The notes: a model not told the origin generated them from the sequence alone. Counted from the stretch's first letter, positions 53,653 through 62,866 are shown. The stretch is DNA of 64,000 bases from CAYHHI01 sp964356335 (GCA_964356335.1 CAYHHI010000002.1:62001-126000); one strand, 5' to 3'. Numbers and translations: made by a program.

Positions 53653-54963
53653 ATGAGCGCACGACCTAAGGGGATCGCATTTGTACTGTTACTAAGTGGC
53701 TTGGTTCTCGTCAGACCTGCGGGCGGTGTGGAGCCTGGCAGCCCGCTCAAGCTTGATCTCGACAAGTGCGTCCAGATGGCGGTAGAGGGTAACACCTCTG
53801 TCCTCAAGGCAGAATATGGCCTGGACCTTTATCGAAATGGAGTGATCAGCTCTGCCTCCAATCTTCTGCCATCAGCCAGATGGCGGTCGAGCAGTAGCAG
53901 ATCGAAGTCGGCCACTCCTCGGCTGGTGGACGGCCAGTTCGTTTCAGGAAGCAAGAGCTACAGTTCCTCATTCTCGGTTGATGAGGGACTCTCCGCCGCG
54001 AGCATTATGGGTGTGTTCGAATCGCTTGCGAACAGGAATGCGGCGGAGCAAGACGTCCGAGCAATGAGACAGGATGTATCTTACAATGCCAAGAAGACCT
54101 ACCTCGAGGTGCTCAAAGCTAAGAGGCTGCTCTCGGTCAAGGAGGAGACCTTTTCTCGGAGCAAGAAGCGCCTCGAGAGAGCCCAGGCGATGCTCGACGT
54201 CGGCTCAGGCGTCAGGTCCGATGTCCTGAGGGCTCAGGTCGAGATGAGCAGCAATGAACTCGATCTCATAACGCAAAGGAATAACCTGAGGCTTGCCGAG
54301 ACCGCCCTCAAGTCTTTTCTGAGAATACTGGATGACCAGGCGATAGAGCTGGACGACATCCTTGAGGCCGGTGAGGCCACTTATGAGCTGGAAGCGGCGC
54401 TCGCCGACGCCATGGAGATGAGGCCGGATATAAAGGCCGGAATGCAAACGGTCAGAGCAGGCAAATCAGGGGTGTGGAAAGAAAGAGGCGGTTGGATTCC
54501 TACGCTGTCATACGGGTGGGCGCGTGATTATATGGGTTCGGGATTCCCTGAGAGAGCTCTTGACATCTGGGATGAGGCGGGATGGAAGTGGGGCCTGGGC
54601 CTTAGTGTGAACCTTTTCGACGGGTTTGGGACCTTCAGCCGGGTGAGAATGGCCAAGGCTCAGCTCAGGTCGGCGAACGAAGATCTCAACCAAATGAAGC
54701 GAGATGCAGCACTGGAGGTCAAGCAGGCATTCTACAATGTGGAGGAGGCACGCCAGCGAATCAAGGTGAGCGCTGAGACGGTGAGCCTCGCCCAGGAGGA
54801 GTTGAGACTTGCGGAAGAGAGATACAGGCTTGGCGGCGGGACCATGCTCGAACAGATAGATGCCCAGGTAACCCTGAGCGAGGCCGAGACTTCAAATATC
54901 CAGGCTCTCTACGACTACCTGCTTTCGCAGGCGGCGCTTGTGAAGGCAATGGGAAAGGATTGA
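53653..54963 (+). CDS. TolC-family outer-membrane efflux protein
   Basis: A 436-residue exporter channel with a signal peptide (about 1-25) and two outer-membrane-efflux-protein repeats rich in coiled-coil helices (KRLERAQAMLDVGSGVRSDVLRAQVEMSSNELDLITQRNN; the second repeat ends EERYRLGGGTMLEQIDAQVTLSEAETSNIQALYDYLLSQAAL). It forms a trimeric duct through the outer membrane. It precedes the periplasmic adaptor gene by seven bases and two ABC-type permeases, giving a MacAB-like tripartite exporter. Confidence 0.93.
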   Translation: MSARPKGIAFVLLLSGLVLVRPAGGVEPGSPLKLDLDKCVQMAVEGNTSVLKAEYGLDLYRNGVISSASNLLPSARWRSSSSRSKSATPRLVDGQFVSGSKSYSSSFSVDEGLSAASIMGVFESLANRNAAEQDVRAMRQDVSYNAKKTYLEVLKAKRLLSVKEETFSRSKKRLERAQAMLDVGSGVRSDVLRAQVEMSSNELDLITQRNNLRLAETALKSFLRILDDQAIELDDILEAGEATYELEAALADAMEMRPDIKAGMQTVRAGKSGVWKERGGWIPTLSYGWARDYMGSGFPERALDIWDEAGWKWGLGLSVNLFDGFGTFSRVRMAKAQLRSANEDLNQMKRDAALEVKQAFYNVEEARQRIKVSAETVSLAQEELRLAEERYRLGGGTMLEQIDAQVTLSEAETSNIQALYDYLLSQAALVKAMGKD

Positions 54964-54970
54964 CCGCAAG

Positions 54971-56197
54971 ATGACCAGGAAGAAGGTAATCATTCTCGCC
55001 GCCGCCGTTGTCGGCATTACTGCCATCGTGATTGCCAACCTCAAGCTGTCCTATGAATCCGGGGTGACTGTCGAGGTGGCTGAAGTCAAGAAGGGGCCGA
55101 TAATCGAGAAGGTGTCGGGACCGGGTGTCATCTATGCCGAGGCTTCGGTCAAGATCAGCTCGTCCGTGATGGGAAGGATTACCAATCTTGCCGTCAAGGA
55201 GGGGGACATCGTCAGGAAGGGAGACATTCTCATTGAGATAGACGACTCCCAGTACCAGGCCCGCCTGAACCAGGCTGAGGCCAATCACCGGGCGGCTCTT
55301 GCGCGAATGGAACTTGCCAGGGCGAGACTCGAGGATGCGCGCAGGGAGATGGACAGAGTGGTCACCCTCTCCGCATCCAAACTTGTTTCTGACAGAGAAG
55401 TGGAGACAGGTAAGACCGCTTCTGCGGTGGCGCAGGCTGACTTCGACGCCTCGAGCGAGGCAGTCCATGAGGCCAAGGCGGGCCTCATGGCAGCCAAGGA
55501 CGATCTTGAGAAGACAACCATAGCCGCACCCATCTCCGGGACCGTAACGAGCCTGAACGTGGAGACGGGGGAGATCGTCATCACCGGAACCATGAACAAT
55601 CCCGGCACGGTTATCATGACAATCAGCAATCTTGACACAATGGAAGTGAGAGCGGACATAGACGAGACCGACGTGGCCAAGGTCCGACCCGGCCAGAGCG
55701 TTGAGATAAGTGTGGACGCTTTTGCGGACACCTTGCTCGCAGGGGTTGTCTCGGTGGTCGGGAGCTCATCAAGCTCCGCAAAGTCATACACCGCAAGCTC
55801 TCAAGAGCGTGCGACCTTCGAGGTCAGAATAAGGATAAAGGCCTATCTGCCGGGTCTGAGACCGGGCATGGCGACCACCGTGGACATTGTGACCGCGACC
55901 AGGGACAGTGCCACCTACGTCCCGATGCAATCTCTTGTCTCAAGAGATGTCGGCGAGGGAGACAAGAAGAAGGAGACTGAAGGGATCTTCACGATCGAGA
56001 AATCAAGAGCGAGATTCGTCCCTCTGCGCACGGGTATATCGGACGACAAGAATATCGAGATCCTGGGTGAGCTCCGTCCCGATCAAGATGTGATCATCGG
56101 ACCCTTCAAGACGCTACGGGACCTTGAAGATAGCACCAAGGTGAAGGTGACCGCACCGAAAGCAACCAACGGGAAAGTAACCAAAGCAAAAGCATGA
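54971..56197 (+). CDS. HlyD/MacA-type periplasmic adaptor
   Basis: A 408-residue membrane fusion protein: N-terminal anchor helix (about 5-24), barrel-sandwich halves (GVIYAEASVKISSSVMGRITNLAVKEGDIVRKGDIL and IAAPISGTVTSLNVETGEIV) around a coiled-coil hairpin (about 97-185), and a beta-barrel domain with TDVAKVRPGQSVEISVDAF. The Lys-rich tail is unusual but short. It couples the inner-membrane permeases to the TolC channel. The stop overlaps the first permease start by 4 bp. Confidence 0.93.
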   Translation: MTRKKVIILAAAVVGITAIVIANLKLSYESGVTVEVAEVKKGPIIEKVSGPGVIYAEASVKISSSVMGRITNLAVKEGDIVRKGDILIEIDDSQYQARLNQAEANHRAALARMELARARLEDARREMDRVVTLSASKLVSDREVETGKTASAVAQADFDASSEAVHEAKAGLMAAKDDLEKTTIAAPISGTVTSLNVETGEIVITGTMNNPGTVIMTISNLDTMEVRADIDETDVAKVRPGQSVEISVDAFADTLLAGVVSVVGSSSSSAKSYTASSQERATFEVRIRIKAYLPGLRPGMATTVDIVTATRDSATYVPMQSLVSRDVGEGDKKKETEGIFTIEKSRARFVPLRTGISDDKNIEILGELRPDQDVIIGPFKTLRDLEDSTKVKVTAPKATNGKVTKAKA

Positions 56198-57414
56198 CGT
56201 TCCTTGATATGGCGGCACTGTCCTCTGCCGCTCTCCTCAAACATAAGCTGCGCTCAGCTCTCACACTTCTGGGCATCGTCATAGGCATAATCTCCGTGAG
56301 TTCGATCACATCTGTGGTGCGGGGCGTGGACAAGTATATGGCGGCCCTCTTTGGCAGCATGGGCTCAGAGGGTTTCGCGGTCACCAAGATCGGAATGCCT
56401 GGGAGTGAGGAGGAATTCCTTAGATCCCTTAAGCGCAAGGACATAATACCGGAGGTTGCGGCAACCATAAAACGTGAGTGCCCGTCGGTGATGCATGTCG
56501 CTCCGTTCGTGCGGGCCGCTGCAACGGTGAAGAGCGGACGGTTGAGTGCGGAAAACGTTTACATAGAAGGTACCTCCGAAGATGCCCAGTACATGACTGA
56601 GATCGGGCTCGATGTGGGCAGGTATTTCACTCCGTATGAAGTCCAGCACGCCAGCGCGGTTTGCATCGTCGGGTCTGACGTCGCGGAGAAGATCCTTGCC
56701 GGTTCGGATCCGACCGGAAGGATAATTTATATAAAGGGCCACAGGTTCACCGTTATAGGGACGCATGCCAAGATGGGCAGCGTGCTCGGCATATCGCGCG
56801 ATTCCTTTGTCCGGGTGCCTCATACCACCTTTGAGCGGGTCTTCGGCCGTGGCTTCGATGCTGAGATCTCGGTGCGAGCGATAGGTCCTGAGGCGGTAGG
56901 CCAGGCAACCGAGGAGGTCAGGGGTGTAATGAGGCGGGTGAGGAAACTTGGGCCGCACCAGGAAGACGATTTCGGCATAATCACGTCCGACTCCCTCCTC
57001 CAGATGTGGCGCCGACTTTCGGCGAACATCTTCCTCGCGGTCGTGGGGGTCGGAAGCATCTCCCTCCTTGTGGGCGGGATCGGCATCATGAACATCATGT
57101 TTGTCTCGGTCAAGGAGCGAACCAACGAGATAGGTATAAGGAAAGCCACGGGTGCCACGAGAAGACAGATATTGCTCCAATTCCTCACGGAATCGGCGAT
57201 GCTCTGCCTCATGGGTGGAACCCTTGGCGTCGCCGTCGGTGTCGGTGCCGCCAAGATCCTGGCATGGAGAACCAAAGTTCCCGTGGCTGCGGAATGGTGG
57301 ACGGTGGGATTGTCGCTTGCGGTGGCGATAGGGGTCGGACTCTTCTTCGGAGTATACCCTGCGGTCAAGGCCGCCTCCCTGAAACCGGTCGATGCCCTGA
57401 GGTATGGACAGTGA
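56194..57414 (+). CDS. MacB/FtsX-type ABC transporter permease 1
   Basis: A 406-residue permease with an N-terminal helix (LTLLGIVIGIISVSSITSVV), a large MacB-type periplasmic core domain, and three C-terminal helices including the signature NIMFVSVKERTNEIGIRKATGAT and ending FFGVYPAVKAASLKPVDALRYG. No nucleotide-binding domain is fused. MacB-type proteins act mechanically on periplasmic substrates rather than moving them through the membrane. The ATG overlaps the adaptor stop, and its own stop overlaps the GTG of permease 2. Confidence 0.92.
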   Translation: MTFLDMAALSSAALLKHKLRSALTLLGIVIGIISVSSITSVVRGVDKYMAALFGSMGSEGFAVTKIGMPGSEEEFLRSLKRKDIIPEVAATIKRECPSVMHVAPFVRAAATVKSGRLSAENVYIEGTSEDAQYMTEIGLDVGRYFTPYEVQHASAVCIVGSDVAEKILAGSDPTGRIIYIKGHRFTVIGTHAKMGSVLGISRDSFVRVPHTTFERVFGRGFDAEISVRAIGPEAVGQATEEVRGVMRRVRKLGPHQEDDFGIITSDSLLQMWRRLSANIFLAVVGVGSISLLVGGIGIMNIMFVSVKERTNEIGIRKATGATRRQILLQFLTESAMLCLMGGTLGVAVGVGAAKILAWRTKVPVAAEWWTVGLSLAVAIGVGLFFGVYPAVKAASLKPVDALRYGQ

Positions 57415-58625
57415 ACTGGTTTGGCGGGATCGTACGGATTGCCCTGCAATCACTCTGGGCCAATAAGCTGCGGACTGTGCTGACCACCATCGGAGTAGTA
57501 ATCGGGATAGGCACCATCATAGGGATGCTATCTTTGATTAACGGCATAAACCAGTCTGTGGCGCAGGAATTCAAGAAGCTCGGGCCGAACGTGATCTATG
57601 TCACGCGGGATGAGCCGGGCATCCATGTGGGCATGAGAGGCGAGAGAGAAAGGAAAGAGATAACCCTTGACGAGGTTGAAAAGATCAAGAAGAGGTGCGG
57701 ATCAATCGAGAAGCTTTCGATAGTGGCCGGTGGCCGGACCGAGGTGGGGTTCCAGGGCAGGCGCACAGGCATGGTCACGGCGAGAGGTGTGGGCTCGGAC
57801 TATGCCGATGTCGGGAAGGTGGCCATAGACCAGGGCAGATTCTTCACCGATGCCGAGGACCGGAGGTCGATGGTTTGCGTCCTGGGGGCAGGCATTGTCA
57901 ATGGCATCCTCGGCAAGGTCTCGCCCATAGATAGGGAGGTCGAGATCGAGGGGAGGAAGTTCCAGGTGGTGGGTACTCTCGAGGCTACGGGCGCGGTCTT
58001 CGGCGAGAGCAGCGATGACATCGCCCTTATACCATATCGGGCGGCGCGGGAGGTCTTCGGCGAATTCCGTGAGGTTATGGTGATGGCCCTTCCCCGTCAA
58101 GGCGTCAAGGTCGAGGACGCGATGGATGACCTGAGAGTGACCATGAGGGTGATCCGGAAGATTCCTCCCGCCAAAGAGGATACCTTCGCGCTTTCCACTC
58201 AGGAGTCGCTCCTGGCGACGTATAACAAGTTGACAGGCTCGATCTACTGGGTTATGAGAATAGTAGCGTCAATAGCACTCCTGGTGAGCGGCATAGGCAT
58301 AATGAACATAATGCTCGTTGTCGTGATGGAGAGGACAAGGGAGATCGGCCTGAGGAAAGCGATCGGAGCTACAAGGACGGCAATCATGGCCCAGTTTCTG
58401 GTGGAGGCTGTGGTGCTCACTCTGATCGGCGGTGCCGCAGGGATAGCCCTCGGTTTCCTCATCCGCCTTGGTGTCGCTTTAGGTACTCCGCTTCCCGCAA
58501 GCGTTCCCATATGGGCAGTGCCGATGGCGCTTGGAATATGCTGCGCCGTCGGCATATTCTTTGGGTTCTATCCGGCATTCAGGGCGTCAGGGCTCGATCC
58601 CGTTGAGGCATTACGGTATGAATAG
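57411..58625 (+). CDS. MacB/FtsX-type ABC transporter permease 2
   Basis: A 404-residue paralogue of the preceding gene with the same layout: N-terminal helix (LTTIGVVIGIGTIIGML), periplasmic domain, and C-terminal helices with NIMLVVVMERTREIGLRKAIGATR and ending FGFYPAFRASGLDPVEALRYE. The GTG start at 57411 overlaps the previous stop (GTGA) and restores the usual N-terminus; the reading frame is open much further upstream but that part is not protein-like. The two probably form a heterodimer. Their ATPase must be encoded elsewhere. Confidence 0.92.
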   Translation: MNWFGGIVRIALQSLWANKLRTVLTTIGVVIGIGTIIGMLSLINGINQSVAQEFKKLGPNVIYVTRDEPGIHVGMRGERERKEITLDEVEKIKKRCGSIEKLSIVAGGRTEVGFQGRRTGMVTARGVGSDYADVGKVAIDQGRFFTDAEDRRSMVCVLGAGIVNGILGKVSPIDREVEIEGRKFQVVGTLEATGAVFGESSDDIALIPYRAAREVFGEFREVMVMALPRQGVKVEDAMDDLRVTMRVIRKIPPAKEDTFALSTQESLLATYNKLTGSIYWVMRIVASIALLVSGIGIMNIMLVVVMERTREIGLRKAIGATRTAIMAQFLVEAVVLTLIGGAAGIALGFLIRLGVALGTPLPASVPIWAVPMALGICCAVGIFFGFYPAFRASGLDPVEALRYE

Positions 58626-59886
58626 GCGAATTGGACCATTGGTGATACTGGCTCTTGTGGGGCTCGCTCTTCCATCGATTGGCTATGACTTGGAAACCGG
58701 CGGCCTCTCACTTCCTCGCTGCTCTCCGCTTCCGCCTTATTTTTGTGCGGACGCATCCTACTTCCTTGCGGACAGTTCCTACATGGTCGAAGTCTACTTC
58801 AGCGTCTGCAACGAGGGCTTGCAGTTTATCAAGACAGACGATGGCTACAAGGCTACCGCTGACGTCTCGGTGGTACTCCGGGATGGAAAAGGCAATCAGA
58901 TCGCGGGCGATACTTACAGGCTTAAGCTCTACTCGCCGAAGTATGCCGGGACGACGTCCATTGATTCCTGCCAGACGCATGTGGTCGCCTTCACGGCAAG
59001 GCCGGGCGATTTCAAAATGGGGCTGGGTCTTTATGACAGGGATTCGCGCGCCAAGAGCTTGCTTGAAGCGGCGATCCACATACCATCCCTCATGGGCTAC
59101 CCCTCACTCAGCGACATAGAGCTGCTCGAGCCGTCGAGCGGGGTACACGAGGGTGAAAGGCAAGGTTTCGCCCCCAACATCAGAAGAATTTACGGCGCCG
59201 ACCGGGACAGCATCCGGTTCTATTACGAGGTCTATCATGGTGAGAAACACGATACGCTGCGCGTCTTTCAGGAGATCCTGGATAGCAACGGAACTAAGAT
59301 CCTCGAAGTATCGAGAATATCAACAGGCAAGGGCCGGGCGGCTCATCTTGAGACGCTTCCCGCAGATAGCCTCTCAAGCAGGCGCTACACTCTCAGGATC
59401 GGCATAAAGACGCCTGAAGGCAAGGTCCTTACCTCAAGGTCAAGGGACTTCGAGGTCAGGCGTGAAAGCTTCTATTCGGGGAGGGATGTGGATGATGGGG
59501 TTGCGCTTCTCACGTACATCGCAACCAGCAGCCAGATTGATGCTTTCGCAAAAGCGAATGAAGATGAGAGGAAGAAGATCTGGGAAGAGTTCTGGCGCGA
59601 GAAGGATCCGACTCCTGGCACTCCGAGGAACGAGTTCTTGGAGGAACACCTGAGAAGGTTCCGATACGCAAACGAACACTACGCGGTCCCTATGACAGAA
59701 GGGTGGAAAGCTGACAGAGGCAGAATCTATATCCTCTATGGGGAGCCTGACCAGATAGATTCCTATCCTTTTGAGATGGGCAGAAAGCCCACAGAGGTAT
59801 GGTATTACCTCAGCAAAGGCAGGCGGTTTGTCTTTGTTGACGAGACAGGCTTCGGTGACTATGTGCTTGTCGGAGGCGGAGGATAG
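58618..59886 (+). CDS. GWxTD-domain exported protein (second copy)
   Basis: A 422-residue exported protein with a signal peptide (about 1-22). The beta-rich N-half is followed by the GWxTD domain: LLTYIATSSQIDAFAKANEDERKKIWEEFWREKDPTPGT, EGWKADRGRIYILYGEPDQID, EVWYYLSKGRRFVFVDETGFGDYVLV. The motif reads GWKAD. The ATG at 58618 overlaps the permease stop by eight bases, so the gene is coupled to the exporter. The domain has no proven activity. It is about 95 residues shorter than the copy at 50447. Confidence 0.82.
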   Translation: MNRRIGPLVILALVGLALPSIGYDLETGGLSLPRCSPLPPYFCADASYFLADSSYMVEVYFSVCNEGLQFIKTDDGYKATADVSVVLRDGKGNQIAGDTYRLKLYSPKYAGTTSIDSCQTHVVAFTARPGDFKMGLGLYDRDSRAKSLLEAAIHIPSLMGYPSLSDIELLEPSSGVHEGERQGFAPNIRRIYGADRDSIRFYYEVYHGEKHDTLRVFQEILDSNGTKILEVSRISTGKGRAAHLETLPADSLSSRRYTLRIGIKTPEGKVLTSRSRDFEVRRESFYSGRDVDDGVALLTYIATSSQIDAFAKANEDERKKIWEEFWREKDPTPGTPRNEFLEEHLRRFRYANEHYAVPMTEGWKADRGRIYILYGEPDQIDSYPFEMGRKPTEVWYYLSKGRRFVFVDETGFGDYVLVGGGG

Positions 59887-60697
59887 ATACGGCGGGACAG
59901 GCGTAGTCTTGTGCCCGGTTGCTGGCTTGAGGTCGCGGCCCAACCCTCGCTCGGAGCTGCTTACGCAGGAAGTGTTTGGCAGGCCCGTCCGTGTCGAAGA
60001 TATAAGGGGTGACTGGGCGCGGTGCATCTTTCGTGATTCCTCCCAAGGATGGTTGCCTCTCCCTTGCTTGTGCAGTAATCCCGCTTATAGCCCGAGCCAC
60101 GTGGTAACCAAGAGATTCGCCGCTGTGCACGTCAGAGGAAAGACCGACCTCGTTCTTCCCATGGGCAGTCTTGTTGAGGGATCGGGTAAAGAGGGTGACG
60201 TGCATACGGTGAGGCTGCCTGATGGCGGATCTGGATGGATGCCAAGCGGGGCACTGCGCGAGATCATGTGCCGGAGGCGCAGGCCTGGGCGTCTTGCGCC
60301 AGTCACGCGTCGGATGCCGGGCATGAAACATTTTTCCCAGGTGATCAAGGAGGTAATCGGAGCTCCTTACCTCTGGGGTGGAAGGAGCACCTTTGGCTTT
60401 GATTGTTCGGGGTTGGTCCAGTTCTTGTTTGAGCCCTTCGGCATAGACCTGCCTCGGAATTCCTGCGAGCAGGCTCGCTCCGGAAGCCTGGTGAGAAGCC
60501 TCAAGCGTCTGCGGCCTCTTGATTTGGTGTTCTTTGGAAAGGACCGGGTCGTCAGCCACGTTGGAGTTCACCTTGGCGGGCTGAGGCTGCTTCACGCCTC
60601 GGGTTATGTCAGGGTCGAAAGCCTCGATCCGGTGTCGCGTCTCTTTAGGGACGATCTGTACGCCAAATTCCAGTGGGCACGAAGGATCATGCCATGA
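59861..60697 (+). CDS. SH3-NlpC/P60 peptidase (YkfC-like)
   Basis: A 278-residue cysteine peptidase. SH3-like domains occupy about 15-150 (VVLCPVAGLRSRPNPRSELLTQEVFG, WLPLPCL; then VHVRGKTDLVLPMGSLVEG, GWMPSGAL). The NlpC/P60 domain follows with catalytic C182 (FDCSGLVQF), H233 (SHVGVHLG) and third residue H245 (LLHASG). This architecture matches gamma-D-glutamyl-L-diamino acid endopeptidases such as YkfC that cut murein peptides. I see no strong signal peptide, so it may act in the cytoplasm on recycled peptides. The start is uncertain (ATG 59861, overlapping upstream by 26 bases, or TTG 59909). Confidence 0.85.
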   Translation: MCLSEAEDRYGGTGVVLCPVAGLRSRPNPRSELLTQEVFGRPVRVEDIRGDWARCIFRDSSQGWLPLPCLCSNPAYSPSHVVTKRFAAVHVRGKTDLVLPMGSLVEGSGKEGDVHTVRLPDGGSGWMPSGALREIMCRRRRPGRLAPVTRRMPGMKHFSQVIKEVIGAPYLWGGRSTFGFDCSGLVQFLFEPFGIDLPRNSCEQARSGSLVRSLKRLRPLDLVFFGKDRVVSHVGVHLGGLRLLHASGYVRVESLDPVSRLFRDDLYAKFQWARRIMP

Positions 60698-61731
60698 TTA
60701 AGGCTGAGAGGCTTGCGATTCTTGCCGAAGGAAAGCTCGGTGTGATTTCCTCAAAGACGGCAGCCTGCGTGATACGCTACCAGCCCCAAAGAGTAGCCTG
60801 TGTGATTGACAGCGCCAAGGCCGGGCTCGATGTTCAGGATGTGCTTGGTTTCGGCGGCGCTATACCGGTGGTTGGATCAATTCGCGACGCCTTGAGGTTC
60901 TCGCCGGACTCGCTCCTGATCGGAATTGCGCCACGGGGAGGCCTCCTGCCAGACGAATGGCGGGGTGTTGTCCTTGAGGCCATCGAAGGCGGCCTCAACA
61001 TCTTGAGTGGACTTCATACGATGCTCGGCGATGATCCTGAAATATGCAGGGCGGCGATGCTCAGAAACGTAGGCATATGGGATATACGGAAACCGGTGCT
61101 TCCCGACGGGGTATCCAGGGGACTCTTACCGCATAAGCGGGGTAAGGTGATCCTCACGGTAGGCTCAGATTGCTCCTCGGGCAAGATGACAGTTGCATAT
61201 GAGTTGACAGCATTCTTGAAGAAGCAGGGGGTAAGGGCGGAGTTCGTTGCGACCGGCCAGACCGGTATGCTTCTTTCAGGATGGGGTCAGGCGGTTGATC
61301 GCGTGCCTGGCGACTTCATGGCCAGAGTTGTTGAGGACCTCACAGTCCATGCCCTATCATATTCGGATGCGGCGATAGTTGAAGGCCAGGGGTCCCTTAT
61401 CCACCCGGCATACTCGTGCGTTACGCTTGCAATCCTTCATGGGTGCTGGCCTGATGCCATGATCCTTTGCCACCAGCCGACGCGGACACACATCGAGGAT
61501 TTCGAGATACCTATTCCACCTATGACCAGCCTTGTCAAGATCTATGAGGGGGCGTGCGAGCCCCTGTTCCGATCGAGGGTGGTCGCCATAGCCCTCAACA
61601 CCTTCGATCTAAACGATGCCAGGGCGCGAGAAGAGGCTGCCCGGGCCGAGCACGACACGGGGCTTCCGACCACCGATCCCGTACGATGGGGATCTGGGAA
61701 AATCTACGAGAGCCTCGAGGGGGTCCTATGA
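60694..61731 (+). CDS. DUF1611-family P-loop protein (DgcN-like)
   Basis: A 345-residue protein of the DUF1611 family. The N-terminal Rossmann-like half (VIDSAKAGLDVQDVLGFGGAIPVVGSIRDAL, IGIAPRGGLLPDEWR) precedes a P-loop domain with VGSDCSSGKMTVA and VEGQGSLIHPAYS. A marine family member, DgcN, has been described as a D-glutamate N-acetyltransferase paired with an enolase-superfamily racemase. Here too an enolase-superfamily gene overlaps by 4 bp, and the upstream peptidase would release D-Glu-containing peptides. ATG 60694 overlaps the peptidase stop (ATGA). Confidence 0.82.
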   Translation: MIKAERLAILAEGKLGVISSKTAACVIRYQPQRVACVIDSAKAGLDVQDVLGFGGAIPVVGSIRDALRFSPDSLLIGIAPRGGLLPDEWRGVVLEAIEGGLNILSGLHTMLGDDPEICRAAMLRNVGIWDIRKPVLPDGVSRGLLPHKRGKVILTVGSDCSSGKMTVAYELTAFLKKQGVRAEFVATGQTGMLLSGWGQAVDRVPGDFMARVVEDLTVHALSYSDAAIVEGQGSLIHPAYSCVTLAILHGCWPDAMILCHQPTRTHIEDFEIPIPPMTSLVKIYEGACEPLFRSRVVAIALNTFDLNDARAREEAARAEHDTGLPTTDPVRWGSGKIYESLEGVL

Positions 61732-62741
61732 ATATCAGAACGAGCACATACGACCTAAACCTCGAAGTGCCTTTCGCCATCGCGCGCGGCACCACCTCTG
61801 CACACAGGATCTGTGTTGCCGAGATCGAATACGCCGGGCTCACGGGTTACGGTGAGGCCTCCCCTTCGGCCTACTACGGAGACAGCCTGGAGAACGCCAT
61901 GGCGACCATAGAGGGAGCACGTGCGATCGTGGGCGACGATCCGTTTGCCATTCGCTACGTTTCCGAGCGCCTGAAGCAGCTTTTCCCGGCGAGCCCCTCA
62001 GGCAGGGCTGCGGTAGACGCCGCACTTTACGATATCATGGGCAAACTGGCCGCCCTGCCGCTTTATAAGCTTCTGGGTCTGTCGCGCAAGGCGCTGCCTC
62101 TCACGTCCTTCACGGTCGGCGTCGAGGACGTGAGCCTCGCCGAGAGCCGGATCGAAATCTTGAAGACCTTTCCTGTGCTCAAGGTCAAAGTTGGATTCGG
62201 AGAGGAAGAGAGCCTCCTGAGACTTCTGGCACGTGAGACCGGGGCAGTCCTCAGGGTGGATGCTAATGAAGGGTGGCGAGCCGATGAGGCGATCGAGAAG
62301 ATCAACGCCTGGAAGAAGTATTCGATAGAGTTCTTTGAGCAGCCTCTGCCAAAACAGGACAAGGATGGATACAGCAACCTAAGAAAGGCAACCGAGGCAA
62401 CCATATTCGTCGACGAGGGTGTGGCGTCCAAGGAGGACATTCTCCAGTGGGTCGGCCTGGCCGATGGCATCAACATCAAACTGATGAAATGCGGCGGGAT
62501 AAGTGAAGCCCTCGATATGATAAGTGTGGCCCGTGCGGTTGGACTGAAGACGATGCTGGGTTGTATGGTGGAGAGTGCGCTTGGCATCACAGCGGCAGCC
62601 CACATCGCCCCTCTGGTTGACTACTGCGATCTCGATGGTAATCTCCTTATCACCAATGACCCATTCCTCGGAGTGAGAGCCACGGGGGGCATCATAAACC
62701 TGCCCGACCTGCCGGGTTTGGGCGTAACCCCGCGAATGTGA
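61728..62741 (+). CDS. Enolase-superfamily dipeptide epimerase / N-acyl amino acid racemase
   Basis: A 337-residue member of the muconate-lactonizing-enzyme branch. Acid/base lysines are K152 and K154 (VLKVKVG) and K251 (INIKLMKCGG); metal ligands are D178, E204 and D229; GCMVESALG follows. This set matches L-Ala-D/L-Glu epimerases and DgcA-type N-acetyl-D-glutamate racemases. Together with the peptidase and DUF1611 genes it should return D-Glu from wall peptides to the L-Glu pool. The start overlaps the DUF1611 stop by 4 bp. Exact substrate (dipeptide or N-acetyl-Glu) cannot be told from sequence. Confidence 0.88.
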   Translation: MNIRTSTYDLNLEVPFAIARGTTSAHRICVAEIEYAGLTGYGEASPSAYYGDSLENAMATIEGARAIVGDDPFAIRYVSERLKQLFPASPSGRAAVDAALYDIMGKLAALPLYKLLGLSRKALPLTSFTVGVEDVSLAESRIEILKTFPVLKVKVGFGEEESLLRLLARETGAVLRVDANEGWRADEAIEKINAWKKYSIEFFEQPLPKQDKDGYSNLRKATEATIFVDEGVASKEDILQWVGLADGINIKLMKCGGISEALDMISVARAVGLKTMLGCMVESALGITAAAHIAPLVDYCDLDGNLLITNDPFLGVRATGGIINLPDLPGLGVTPRM

Positions 62742-62795
62742 CGGACAATCCCTCAAGAACAAGCACTCGCAAGTAATCTTCAAATTCCGCTAAAG

Positions 62796-62808
62796 CCCGC
62801 GAAGCGGG
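62796..62808 (+). other. Short GC hairpin after the epimerase gene
   Basis: CCCGC, loop GAA, GCGGG, without a following T run. A weak stem that could end or pause transcription before the next receptor gene. The surrounding 125-base gap (62742-62866) shows no clear promoter. Confidence 0.3.
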
Positions 62809-62866
62809 TGCCGATACCGCCATAAGAGAAATCATGAAAGAGATAACTCCAAAGGAGAGGTGTGTG

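Noticed and set aside
57006..57410. N-terminal extension of permease 2 upstream of GTG 57411
   Set aside because: The frame is open across the end of permease 1, but the translated stretch is Gly/Arg/His-rich shadow sequence and the family N-terminus starts at 57411.
56365..57453. Minus-strand open frame of 362 codons opposite permease 1
   Set aside because: His/Arg-rich with no structure; clearly an antisense shadow of the permease.
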